In this document: in pieces, positions 35,704 through 48,160 of the stretch
Layout of the letters: every line of letters starts with the position of its first letter
How positions within the stretch are numbered: position 1 is the first letter of the stretch
DNA from: Whalleya microplaca
Taxonomy: Eukaryota; Ascomycota; Sordariomycetes; Xylariales; Xylariaceae
Length of the DNA stretch: 64,000 nt
Assembly (NCBI GenBank): GCA_022497155.1
Contig: MU385771.1
Coordinates: forward strand, 186,001-250,000
Direction: 5' to 3'
Notes under the pieces: model-generated
Databases searched by the model: none
Seen by the model: only the letters and a program-made list of their open reading frames with translations
Told to the model about the DNA's origin: nothing
Made by a program: the position numbers and the translations under genes

Positions 35704-38466
35704 TCACCGCGCATCCTCAACACTCCCATCCCTCTTCCCGAACCTAGCCCCCAGGCCCCCGATATCCCTACGGAAGAACTTCCCAAAACTCTTCAAATTC
35801 TCATTGATACTAGCAGCATTATTATTTCCCTGCCCAGACGCGAGCGCAGCAGCAGTCCCGGGCGCCCCCGGCGGTCCCGCCCCAACCCCCGGCGTGCCCA
35901 TCCTCTCGACGCCGTCGCGCGCCGCATTCAGCAATTTCTCGCCCAGGGACGCGGGATCGAATCTCGCGCCGACGCCCGCGCCGCCGCTGCCGCCGCCGCC
36001 CGTCTGGTGCATGCTCCCCCCGCCGCCAATACCCCCGCTCCCACTGATACCCAGCCCGGCGCTCCCGATGCCGCCGGCGTTCATGAGCGGCGTGAGCAGG
36101 GGGCTCTGCGCGACCAATCGGTTGTACGAGGGCGAGTCGCGGTGGATGCCGAGCAGCTCGACGAGGTGGGCGTGCTCGGCGCGCCGCACGCCCTTGAGGT
36201 CCAGCACCTTGCGGAAGTTGGTGTCGGAGCGGTCGCCGATGTGGATCAGGTAGGCCTGCACGAGGCCTTCGGGCGGCGAGGGGCGCACCTGCAGCGTCTT
36301 CAGCAGCGGGTCGATGCGCGTCATCGTCGCGTTCACGCGCTTGACGAAGCTCGCCGGTGGAGGTGGGGCTTGCTTGGGGCCGGCGGACGTCGGGGTCGGA
36401 GGGTGCGGGTTGTGGTAGGATAGGAGGTTCTCGAAGGCTTTGGTGAGGACGTATTTGTCCAGGAGCATCTGTCGTTCAGTTAGTAACACGAAGGTATGTA
36501 GGATAAAAACCATCGTATGGGTGATTTTACCTGCTCGGCACCAACTTCGGAGATCGGTCGGCACTGCACAATGTTGGCAATATACGTATTCGCCAAATGC
36601 TCGATCAGCTTATCAGCGAACGCGCGCGCGTACTGCTGCTTGACGACGACGGCCAGCGTCTCCTCCGTCTTGGCGTTGACGTGGCCGACCAGCTCGCCGA
36701 CGTACGAGCTCTGGTCCCCGACGCTCTCCATCTTGCTCCAGTTCGTGTTCTTCATCTCGCGCCACGCGCTCTCGCAGTCCGCCTCCACCCGGTTCACCAG
36801 CGCCGTGATGGACGCGCTGGCCACGCCCAGGAACGAGTCCGCTTGCGAGGTCAGGTCGACCTTGTCGAGCAGGTCGGGGTCTATGCGCTTCTTGATGTTT
36901 TCTTCCAGCTGCCCCGTGTTCGTGTGCCAGAAATCTGCCGTGTTCAACACGAGAATTATATCCTGCAGATAGGTTCCGTTCTGGCTGGGTCTTTGCAAGA
37001 TCGCTAGCAGCACCTGCTGTGCATACTCATCTAAGTATTTAGCTAGTATCTTAGCCAGATCCAATAGCCGCTCGCTGGTTGAAAGCTTAGCGCACTGAGA
37101 CAAGGTCAGTTTGTAGAAGTGGAACAGCTCGATGGCAGAGCTGATGACAGCCTGTGGTGAAAACTCCTCGTCGGACGGTATTAGGGGTTGGGTTTTGTAT
37201 TTGGGTATCATCGATGCCAGTGCCTTGTCCTGAGACTCCACCCATAAACTGAGATACGGCTCAAACGCGACGGATATCGACCCGTTGAAGCTCTGTGTCC
37301 TCTCGTCCGCAGAGCTCAGGGTATCAATGCTGGCCCTTGGATTACTCGCAAACCTCCTTTCGAGGCTCTGCTCGAAATCCATCGTTTCTTGTAAGCAGCC
37401 TAGCAGCAAATTGACATCGATCTTGGCGCCACCCACACTCCTCATACTCTTCTCCAAAATGCCCTTGTAATCGTCCCTTGTGCCATCGCAGAATGCCATA
37501 GATAGCGTCTCCCCAACCCTCCAATGCGGCGGGAAAATGCCAGCGTGTTCCTCTTCGTAGCTCTTCACCATCCTCTTGAACCAGGCGTAGCGTCTCCCAA
37601 TATTATCCAAACTCCCCGCCTCGTCATTGCCCCTGAAGACCTGGCGGTACTCCCTCAACTGCGTGTTCACGTACCAGGTCACCAGCCTGGCCTTCGCGTT
37701 CTCGCCCAGGGCGTCCATGACGCTGCAGGCCTCGACCAGCGTGGCCTTGCGGGCGCCGACCTCGGCCTTGGCGAAGGCCATCTCGAAGTCCTCGCACACC
37801 TGCTCGAGCAGCTCGCGCTGCAGCTCGCTGACGCCGCGGCTGAGGGTGGCGATCTGGTCGATGCTGCGGTAGCTGTTGAAGTGGCGCATCAGCTGCAGCA
37901 CGGCCTGCAGCAGGCTGGCGCACTCGCGGTACTGGCGGGTCTTGGCCAGCGCGCGCAGCTGCTCGTAGGCCGTCGTCAGCATCTGCAGGCGCTTGAGCGC
38001 GGTCATCGACAGCGTCAGGTTGCGCTTCGTGCCGTCCAGACGCTTGATGTCGGCCGTCATCGACGTGATGTTCTGCTCGGTCTGAATGGCCCGGGATCGC
38101 ACCGTCTCGATCTTGCGGAAGAGGCCCGCCAGCTCGGCCTGTGCCGTCTGCATGCGTTCGAGTGATGAGTCGGGTCCGTAGGCCTGTGCCGTCTGGAGGC
38201 GCGAGATCTCGGAGGAGAGGCCATGGTGGTGCGTGCGCAAGGTCGCGGAGACGTCGCCGACGGATGAGACGGTCGTGGGGTGGGAGAATAGGAGGTTGAG
38301 GTGTTGTATTGGGTCGTAATCGGCTGCTTGCGTGTTAGTTGGTCACCCTTTGGAAGCTCACGAGGCAGCTCGTTGTAGGTACAGCTGTTCGAACTATGTA
38401 TGGACTCGGGGAGAGCTGACCAGAGTCTAGAGACAGTGGCGAATACTCAGCTGTATCGCCATTCAT
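35704..38466 (-). CDS. VPS53: GARP complex subunit VPS53
   Basis: Exons 38466-38421, 38323-36531 and 36468-35704 join in frame to 867 residues. Exon 1 is short; the junction restores LDSADYDPIQHLN, the family hallmark near the N-terminus, followed by LLFSHPTTVSSVGDV. Long coiled coils run through the first third (SEISRLQTAQAYG, RLDGTKRNLTLSMTALKRL), then helical-rod sequence with EEEHAGIFPPHWRV and DAFRKL-like helices. The C-terminus has QMLLDKYVLTKAFENLLSYH and FVKRVNATMTRIDPLLKTLQ, and ends in a Gly/Ala/Pro-rich disordered tail. VPS53 with VPS51, VPS52 and VPS54 tethers endosome-derived vesicles at the trans-Golgi. Introns are 97 and 62 nt. Length is typical of fungal orthologues. Confidence 0.92.
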
Positions 38467-39353
38467 CTTGAACTACCTAGAAGATCTCGATATTGTCGCA
38501 TTGAGCGCGGTTGTGTACTTGGCCTTTCCCAAGTTTAGCTATGTCATTGCTTTAGGAGCTTAGGGATGTATGTATGTACCTTGTAAGCATACACAACTAT
38601 CCGGAGACATGCATTTAAGGTGAAGCATTCTGGTCACGTGGCGATAAGACACTTTCACCGACATACCGATCGCATGGTGGAATTGCGGGTAGATCCGGCT
38701 CAATCAGCGCGACAGAATCCACACCTGAAGACCCCTAAAGACCCCTCACCTCAGCTCACCTCATTGGCATTAGGACCCCCTATCAGCTGCCTACCTACCT
38801 AACTACATGTACTTACCTTGCCAAGTTCACGATAGTCAAGGATAGGTAGGACTCATACATGTATTTACTCATTTGTACGGAATACCACGTCACCGATTCA
38901 TTTCTCTGTCTTGCTGAAATAATTAAATTTCTAAGCTCCCCTGATAATAAGAACCATACTCCAAAGCATGCCTTGTATCAACCTCTAGTGCCCGTCTACT
39001 CAACGTGGACTGTTGGTCGATCAAAAATGATCTTGGTATCTTATGCCGCTTGTTCTGTTCTTGCAGGATGCCCCTATGCTGGTAATGGAGAATTAAATAA
39101 ATAAATAAAAAATTTAAAAAAAAAGAAGATCAAAATAAAAAAGGAAACGCCAGTATGCATTTGCGTGATACGTTCAACCAACCCGTCAACCCGAAAATCT
39201 TGTTATGCATGATGTGGTATAAGCAAAGCAAACCGTGAACCCGACCCCTTTTTTCGACGCCGAACAATGCGAAATGCGTATGCATGCCTCATCAACTCTT
39301 CAGAGTCTAGATAGTAAGTAGTATAGTAGTAGTAGGTCTTGAAATCTCATCAA
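38467..39353. other. intergenic stretch upstream of VPS53
   Basis: No gene is supported. The end (about 39095-39140) is A-rich with AAATAAATAAATAAAAA-type runs near the 3' side of the chitinase gene. Short CCTACCTACCTA repeats occur near 38790-38820. Confidence 0.45.
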
Positions 39354-40722
39354 TCATGAACTGTGCAAGGCTTTAAACCCAGCTGCGATCAGACTCCGCG
39401 ACTTCTCTCGTGAGTCCGCCGGTCCCGTCCAGTAGAACAAACCCTAAAGCCCAAGAGTGTCAGAGAAACCAAAAACCTACTTTGTTTTGCTTTTACGTTG
39501 ATTTACGTAACTCAACCGATAATAAAAAGGGGGGTTTCAACTTACCCCGAGTCCCTTCTGTTTGCAGTACGCCGCCTTCATCTTCACCGTATCCGGGTTA
39601 TCGTACGTAACCCAGCCCCCATCGCCACCAAGGCAGCTCGCGGCACCAATACGGCGATCAACAGTCTCCTTGGCGTTCCGGCGCGGGAGGTCCAGATACT
39701 CGAACGCGCCATCCTCACCCCCGGCGTTCTTAAACCTATGCCCCGGGCCCGCGACGCCAAGGAAGCTCCGGCCGTAGACGGGGATGCCCAGGAGGATCTT
39801 GCGGGCGGGGCAGCCGTGGCCGACGAGCCAGGCGACCCCCGACGAGCCCGAGGTCTCCTCGCGGTCGAGCGCGTACAGCTGCGCGTGGTGGCCGCTGCGG
39901 TGCGACCACGGCCCGCTGAAGTCGTACGCCGCCAGGTTGACGAAGTCCACGTACGCCGCCGCCGCCGCGATGTCGATGTTCTGCAGCACCGCCCGCGTCG
40001 CCGGCAGCGCCGCCGTCACGAAGAATTGCTCCTCCGGCAGGTGCAGGCGTACGCTCGCGAGCAGCGCTACGAAGTCCGCGCCCTGCTGCACGTCGAGCGG
40101 GTATTCCCAGTTGACTGGGGCGCGTTAGTTGATATTGTGGGAAGATAGGAGATAGAAGGTGGGTAGGCACTAGATAGGGGGTGGGGGCATATAGTGAAAT
40201 AAAGTGTGGTGAAATAGATTCAGTTAAGCAGTCAGACGTACTGTCAATACCGTCCAAGCCAGACGCTTCCACCAGCCCTCGCGCTGATCGCGCAAAGTTG
40301 TCGCGCAGCAGGGTGTCAGACGCGACTATGGGAAATGTCTCGCTTGACGTCCCGCCGCCAATTGAGAGGATTACCTGCAAGTGCGGGTGCGCCTGCTTGA
40401 GGTTCATCAAAGACCCGAGGCCGCCCTGGACGCCGTCGCAAGGGGCTTGGGCATCTGCCCACTCGTCGCTTAGCTTGGTCCTATATTAGCATCGGGGATC
40501 CTGAAGGATGGAAAATACATGATTGCGAATACGACTTACAAATACGGATCCGTCGGGTGCCACGTTGGCGAATGCGTAGTACACGTGGTTGATACAGCTA
40601 TAGTTCATCATGCCCGGCGTAGCACCGGTGTATATCTTAGCATTAGGGAAGTAGACTGCGTTCGTGAACATGACCGTTGAGGTGCTTGCGGTCTTCCGCC
40701 TTCGCGACGACGAGGAACTCAT
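39354..40722 (-). CDS. GH18 chitinase-like glycoside hydrolase with altered catalytic motif
   Basis: Exons 40722-40540, 40473-40242, 40114-39546 and 39443-39354 join in frame to 357 residues. The (beta/alpha)8 family motifs are present: FTNAVYFPNAKIYTG, NHVYYAFANV, VILSIGGGTSSETFP, and after an intron junction GLDGIDINWEYP. Later blocks are VNLAAYDFSGPW, ILLGIPVYGRSFLG and GLGGLFYWTGPAD. The acid Glu of DxxDxDxE is kept, but the third Asp is Asn (INWE). There is no clear signal peptide; the N-terminus is Ser/Arg-rich, so the protein may be intracellular. Compact size and lack of a chitin-binding module fit small fungal GH18 enzymes. The substrate is chitin or a related amino sugar by family; the reduced motif makes activity uncertain. 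Confidence 0.87.
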
Positions 40723-43700
40723 AGCGATGAACTTTGGCCCAGAGCTGATGTGAGACAGTGGGAGAAAGACGATTAGGTAGATAGGTTAGTTTAGACGGAG
40801 ACCGTTGAGACGGCGGCGTGTCTAGGAGATTAGATAGTCGGATCTGGTGTCAGGCACAGGGCAACAACACGATAACCGATATAACTATTGTGAGAGAGCT
40901 CAACAGACATGGCGCAGTTGTCTCCGAGGCGTACACGATGATACTGGGAGGGCAAAGATATATGTGTTTACATTTCTCTGTCTCAAAAACCCCTACGACT
41001 AACGTCCCTGAGTGAGCCAACCTCGTGAAACGTTATAGGAAAGTTTGATGGCCGCCCAGTACGGAGCGGTGGAGAAAGCGCAACATCACCAAAAAAGAAT
41101 ACGGCAGAAGGGGACTACCCAGGTAGATATTTGGATTACCTCACGGAGATCGCACCTTAAGTTCTTTCATGCATGACATAATTGCGACGGGGGGTTTATG
41201 AGGAAACAGGGCCTTCCTATGGGCCAGCGCAAGGCCGAGGAGGCCAGCCAGCAGGTAGATATACGCCAGGGCAGCAGGTCAGGCGCGGTCCGGATGGAGG
41301 ACAGCGGGATGAGGTGAGTTTTTAGCAGCTCACGAGATTTGCTTAGGACGAAGTACTCGGTAGTAGTAGGAGTATGCAGCTAGAAGCACGAGTATGGACC
41401 GGTGTGTCGCGGGCTGGCGCGTGGGGAAGGGGTTAGCCTGTCTGCCAGACTGCACGACGGCCCATTGTTCGACCTACCGGTTTGATTACCTGCCTCGAAG
41501 GGGAGGAATTGTCCGCTTCCCGTCATTTCGATTCGATGGATGATGGGCATTTGGCAGTGGGGTTTTGAGAAATGTCGTTGACAACGACAGAACGGGGACC
41601 CGAAGTATGGCCTAGCACTACTGCTTAGCCTGGCATACATACGTATGTACGTTCATGAGACACGGGTACATATCTTGTACATACATACCTACATGTGCGT
41701 ATATGTAGCCTAACGAACCTTAGCAACCACGCGGTGGCTTCTGCTTGGCGGGATTCGGCCGATCGTGGCCCCTAGGGATGCATAGCATCGGTGCCCTCGT
41801 GCAGAATGGCACGATTTCAGAATTTGCCATTGTCATTGTTGAGGAACTTCCTGGGGAGCCGATGCCGCCCTCTTTTTTTCTGGACCTGTAGTCGTTCAAT
41901 TTGCAAGCAAATCGGCCCAATCAAGCTCGCCCTCTCCTCTCGGTGATAATGCCCGGTGGAGCGCGGGATGGACACAAGGCTTTATGTAACGTTTAGGCGT
42001 GCTGGATGAGGATCACTGAAGTACCGAGGTAACAACGTCTCGAGATATGAGGAGAATGGCTGCAAAAGGCTTGCAACGACCCAGTTGCCAAGACAAATGG
42101 GGATTCCGTGAATCAAGCGGGTATCTCTAAGAGACCATTGCTGTATCGAACGAAGTTCTCCATCTATTGTCGGTTTGCGTGGGTACTGATGGACGTACAT
42201 AGGCGGACCGGGTCACCGGAGAATTTTGGGCCATCCTATTTCAGGTAATCAACTCTTGATATCGAGTCCAGGTTATAGTAAGTTGCCCTAAGTAGAATGC
42301 TCTCGATGTCAAGGGAACGTTCCTCCTTTAGGTTCTAACTCGCGAACGTAAGGGCAGGACATAATTCGGTGTCATCAATTAACGTAAACTACACTAGGTA
42401 CTTAAGTGATGGAGACCCGAGGACTTTGGACCTTTGAACCGGAAGAACTACTACATAGTAAGGAAGAAGACCGGGAGGATGACATGAGTAGAGAGAGTCT
42501 CAGCCTCCTTGTATGTACTTCCACCATGCATGATCCCAATGTAATCTTTCAGCTCGTTCTTGGTAACGACTTCATGGACAGCCTGCGAACTTTGTTAGAT
42601 TATCTTTCAAACTAGACGACTAAGGCTGCCTGAAAGCGCCATACACGAGCATGGAAGTAGCTGCAGCATACGGGAGATGAGAAGGATGATAATGAACAGC
42701 TCTTATGCGACGAACTAAGACGATCGCTCTGAGTTGCCCGTTCAGGACAATTTCCACGTCTCACCTTGCTGCCAACCCGGCCCCGGGACGCTTCGAAGGC
42801 TTCGAGAAGTTTGCCCCACTGCTTCTATTCTGTAGGCTAGCTAGATGTTAGGCGTACGTACTAGAAACTACTATAGCTGACTGGGTTAGTAGTCAGCGAG
42901 TAGACACTCCCCTGTACCCATCTGCTCGTTCATGCTTGCTCTGATTGGCGATGGCTGTGCGGCTGTTCGACTGTTTTGGAAGAGCCAACTCAGCTGCGAA
43001 AGGTGAAATGGTGGATCTGGGGTACATGAAACAAGTACGGCGCGACCGAGATGATGACCTGCTAGCTAAGGAGGAGATCCTGACTTGTTAGTCATGCTTT
43101 CTCTTGCCAATACCACCTCTATAACCCGTACGGCGATATCCTGACCATATGGATATTCCAAAGTCCCTCTTCATATCATATCGAGGATTTAGTTGCTAAA
43201 GGAGCAAAGACCAACTGGAGAACCTTCTCAATGATCCACCCGTTGGTCATGTCTTCATGCAAGGATCATACGTTGGAGCCAGGCGGATTGGGCTAGCCTC
43301 TGTCTGTGGGAAGATCGAGTTACTGTACCTATCCTAGGCCCCTAGGCCAACATGTACCTACATAGGTAGATATTTATAAATAAAACGTATCAAAGACATA
43401 GGCTTCGGCCTAACCTTCAAAACCATGATACGAGAAGAATCACAATCAAGCAGATCACCAGTATCCTAGAATACAACAGCATCTCGGCGAAGAGTTCCGA
43501 ACCCCCTATGACGATGTTTGAGTTATATTCCCAGAACACTGGAACGTCTCAGCGCCACGTTATGGTAACCACCACTTGAACGTTACGAGCAAAATGATGT
43601 CAGCTAGCAGCAGAACTTATTTGAGATGTCATTCTAGCTACCGGCGAATTGGATGAGCCGCGTTCCAAAGACCTCACCGAATAACAAGAACTGTTCGGTG

Positions 43701-45287
43701 CAAGTTTTGTCTTCTAAACTGAGCCACTCGCATAGCAACCCTGATCCTCTGAGGTCCACTTGAATCACCGTTGGCGGTAATAGGTAGGCTTCACGAAGTC
43801 CAGAAAGTGCTTCGGGTCAGCACTTATTGCGCTCTTATTTACCAGGTTGCCTTCTTGTCGAATGCCATGAAGATAGTGACCAGCGATGTGGGGAGAGGGG
43901 CGCCTCTGTCAGATAAGCGATACGGGTCACCGCCGGGTTGACCCTCTCGTGAATGAGAACATTGTATTAGTCCGTTACTGTCTAATAGGGTCTAATAGGG
44001 CACGAATTAGATACCTAACTTATACAAGTGTTGCAGCCCGGGACGTCTCCGACTTACCAATTACCAATCGAAAGGCTTGGATACGAACTCCTCCTCCTCC
44101 TCACGCCTTGCCTCTCCTCTCCGGGCGGGGCGGTTCGGGGCGGGGGTTCAAGGTAGCGTATATCACATATCGTTTACTACCTGTAACAACCAGGGGATGG
44201 GATGATCGGACGGGGGCTGGACGATGGCGTCAGTAGTAATAACGAGGACGTTTTAGGCTTTAAGGGGGCACGGATAACGATCAGCAGCAATATATCGCCC
44301 GCAATATATATATTTATATATGTAATATACGATGTAGATATATATAAAAAGACGCTAACGCAAGCAATGATAACATGCCGGCATGACCACATCGGGCGTA
44401 CTTAACGCGTCGCACACATATACATAATCTCTCCTCTTGAGCCTCCCAGCCCGTGCCTCATCTACTACGTAGTAGGCTGCTGGGGTATCTATAAAGGAGC
44501 TGCCCCTATTGGTTAGTTACGAAAGAACAAACCGACTTCCCCGACTTGTCTCGGACAAATACATAGTACTGGGTAGAACACAGAACACCAGTTCCTGTCT
44601 TTGCCGGTTACATATACATACATACGCAGCAGATATGTATGTAGGTTATACCAGTATGTAAGCTGGTCTCCATACAAACAGACCCTGCCAGCCCAATCAT
44701 CTCTGTGTTAATCCTCGGCCGGACATGTCGCCGCAAGCCGCATTGTAACTGTTGCTTGCCTGAGCTTCCAGATCCGGGCTGGTTTCGATAACACGGATCG
44801 CACACACGTTGCCTACGATTGGGCCGGTAGCGCATTGCCTAGACTATCAGCCAACGCTGCTGTGCTCTGCGGCACATAACCACTAGGTTAGTTATTAGTT
44901 CGCAGGCCATGGCTGTAAGAGGATAAGGGAGAAAAGAAAGCAAGCGCAAGTGCATGAGAGAGAGAGACAAAATAAAGGGAAATGAAAAGAAAAGATAAAC
45001 AGGACGCCAACTAACCCTACCGGGATTCGCTTACTGTATAGCCGATGCGCCGCGCCGCCGGCTCCATTCCTACACAGCGCTAACATACCAACAACCTCAA
45101 ACCCACCGCCCACACAACCTGCCTGTGCGCGCGCGCCTACTCTCAGCCCCTCATGGCCTTGCAACCCTGAGGCCTGATGAACCATCGGATATCCGCTCAA
45201 CGCCGTAATCCGTCCGTCTGCCCCCCCTTTCCCCCCCCCTCCATCCGCACGCGCATCGATTGAGGAGGATCGACGACCGATTGGGAA
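40723..45287. other. long gene-poor region
   Basis: These 4.5 kb hold no coding region that I can support. Open frames at 41380-41640, 41720-41920, 42406-42615 and 43886-44236 lack motifs, splice partners and credible composition. AT dinucleotide-rich repeats lie near 44290-44345. Stretches of GTACATA/TACGTATG type occur near 41640-41710 and 44610-44650. The final 200 bp hold the promoter and 5' untranslated region of the LaeA-like gene, with C runs near 45220-45240. Confidence 0.45.
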
Positions 45288-46866
45288 ATGTCGTCATCGA
45301 CGACGGCCGAGGAGAGCAGCAAGACTGGGGCTGGGGCTGGGGCTGGGGCTGGAGCTGGGTCCGGGTCCGGGCCAGGAGCACCTGCACCTGTAGTAGCAGC
45401 ACCACCGCCAGGGGCCAAGCCGACGACGCCTCCGCTCGCGGACGACGGGCGCGGCGCGGCGGCCGCGGCGGCGGCCTCGATCGAGCCGCTGGAGGGCCCC
45501 GCTGCGGTCGATGCCGTGGACGACGACGAGTTCGCCGAGGAGGCGTGGGACGACGGCGCGTCGAGCGACTCGACCTCGGTCACCTCGAGCATCTACGCGC
45601 ACACGTACGAGAACGGCAGGCGGTATCACAAGTACAAGCACGGGGTATGCATCAATCCATCCATTCCACCCGGCGCAATGCTGTTTTCTTGCCGGGATAG
45701 GAGAGAATGACCTGGCTGATGATGTGTAGCGGTATCCGGTGCCCAATGATGATATTGAGCAGAATCGAGAGGACATGAAACATGCCATGATGATGGAATT
45801 GACCGTACGTCTGGTTTGCCCCGCGCTCATGGCCGCGCCTTTCTCTAGGAATGGTGACGTCGCATACGCTGTGGGCCGTGTGTTGACTGTTTGCAGGATG
45901 GGAAGCTCTTCTACTCGCCAATTGGGGACTACCCGCAGAAGATCCTCGACATTGGGACTGGCACTGGTAAGTTTCAGCCTTCCATCCGAACTCTCGTGTG
46001 CTTTACTGTCCGCCATTGCATCTGCTAACCCGTATGATATCGCAGGTATCTGGGCAATAGAAGGTTTGTAATTGCTATCTCCATCCCTGTCATCCCGACC
46101 CGTCCCCCTGGGCCTTTATTGACCCCCCCCCCCCCCTTTTCCGCGCAACGGCTATCTACATATAAAGACCTTATATGAATATCTACTAACACTCACCCCC
46201 ATCCGCACAGTCGGCGACCAGTACCCCAGCGCGCAAGTCCTCGGCATAGACCTAAGCCCGATCCAACCGCTCTGGATCCCGCCCAACGTAAAATTCGTGA
46301 TCGACGACTGCGAGGACACGTGGCTGAACGGGTCCGGCTGGGACCTGGTGCACCTGCGGGGGATGTCGCCGATCCTCAAGGACGCCTCCAAGCTCTGCGC
46401 GCAGACGTTCGCGAACCTTCGCCCGGGCGGCTGGATGGAGTGGCAGGAGCAGCACTGCTGGTTCCAGAGCGACGACGGCACGCTGGCCCCGGACGACGGC
46501 GCGCAGGGCTTCTACGAGCTCGCGCACGCCGCCTTCCGCAAGCTGGGGTTCGACGCCCACCTCGCCGCGCGCCTGCGCGAGCCCCTCGAGGCCGCCGGCT
46601 TCCGCAACGTCCAGTGCGTCGTCAAGAAGGTGCCCGTCGGGCCGTGGGCCCGCGACCGCACGCTGCGGCTTGTCGGGCTGTATCTGCAGACCGTCATCCG
46701 CGAGTTCGTGCCCGTGTGCGCGGCCCGCCCGCTCGCGGTGCTCGGGCTCAGCGATGCGGAGAGGGCGGCCTGGCGCGCCAAGGCGGTGCGGTCGCTCGAG
46801 GATCCGTATCCGCATCGGTATTGGAATGTGTATTTTTGGTATGGGCAGAAGCCCTATGATGCTTGA
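45288..46866 (+). CDS. LaeA-like SAM-dependent methyltransferase
   Basis: Exons 45288-45644, 45730-45804, 45897-45966, 46046-46063 (18 nt) and 46211-46866 join in frame to 391 residues. The first 90 residues are low-complexity Gly/Ala/Pro/Asp, coded by a GGGGCT hexanucleotide run. The catalytic part begins YENGRRYHKYKHGRYPVPND, then motif I ILDIGTGTGIWAIE (built from exons 3 and 4), VLGIDLSPIQP, VKFVIDDCEDTW, then DLVHLRGM and FANLRPGGWMEWQEQHCWF. The C-terminus ends PYPHRYWNVYFWYGQKP. This is the velvet-type/LaeA-like group; LaeA itself controls secondary metabolism in the nucleus. Many paralogues exist, so orthology to LaeA is not claimed. Confidence 0.87.
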
Positions 46867-48160
46867 GACGGTGGTCTCTCTATCTCCTTTTCTCTGTGTG
46901 TCTGCGTGTGTTTATGTATGGATCTATGTTAGTCGGTTTAGTTGTTGTTTCAGGGGCCTCCCCCCTTTTTTACATTGGTATTATTAGCATTCATTGGAGG
47001 GAGGGATGGAAAAGGAGGGGAAGGCAGGGGGTCTTCACATCTGGGGCTGGCATCAACAGGAGTTTCCGGTCTTTGAGGGCATAGCGTTCCTCATATAACC
47101 CTCATAGGCGCTTTTTAGAGCGTCGGCCGGAGAGATGAGATGCATGTACGTACGGGGTTGGGTGGCGCATTTAGATACATACACGATGATGCTTGCTCAG
47201 TTCTGTTCTTGGGTGTTCATATCATAGGGAAGTGCCCACTTGGGCATGATGGCTCTCAAGTTGACCAGGAAGTATATACATATATATAGTCTTATGTTTG
47301 GTAGCAAGGAGAAAATTTGGGCCTTGGTGTATTTTTGATACATGATACTATGGTGTCGAGGTCATGGAATCGGCACCACTTGTATCAAAGGACCGCAGAC
47401 TTTCACTGGTATAACCTATGACTAAGCTAATCCTTTAAACATACGGTAAATCAAGAATTTGTTCTATAGATCAGGTGCCCCCTACCGGCGCACAAAGACA
47501 AAAACGAAGATATGCATTTACACTTGGCTGGTTATAAATAATTACCGGTGGGCAAATCATTGTTGTCACTGTTACAAATATCCTCTCTCCTCAGGTAATT
47601 ATCTTAGGAGTGAGTCTAAGGAGAAAGATGTTCTTTGATTGTCTACGGTGGACTACCTAGCATGTGTACATCTTCACAACTTACATGTAGATGACAAGCA
47701 ACGAACAATGTAGATATATATCGTGAACATTTCGGCAAGGGATATACGAGGTACCACAAGGAGAGCTCTTGCGATATACTCAAGACACACAGATCAGAAC
47801 ATGAGAAAATAGTGATCTATTCTCTACCACTACAATTAACGTATGAATGCAAAGATCACTCGGTCGACGTCCCGACCGCCCCGAGTTCATGTGTGTGTGC
47901 GCGCGCGCGCGAAAGACCAAATCACTGGCCTGCTTGGGGAAGAATACTCATGATGTCGTGGAATGTCATCGTCCAGTCAGGCAGCCAGCCAGTCATTCGG
48001 TCGACACAAAGACCGACCAGACCAGTTCTTTTTTTCCCCATCATCATCACCGGACTGCAGGAGTAGAAACTCTCCTCATCCTCCTATATCAGCCCCAATT
48101 ATAGACCGATAAAATCCAGATGCCGGGAGAGCATACCCAGAAGAGCTCAGATTAACTCCG
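46867..48160. other. convergent intergenic region
   Basis: No supported gene lies between the LaeA-like gene and DSK2, which point toward each other. A GC dinucleotide run of 13 bases occurs near 47899-47911. Confidence 0.45.

Noticed and set aside
42406..42615. 70-codon frame with acidic composition
   Set aside because: No motif, no introns or neighbours that extend it, and no evidence beyond openness.
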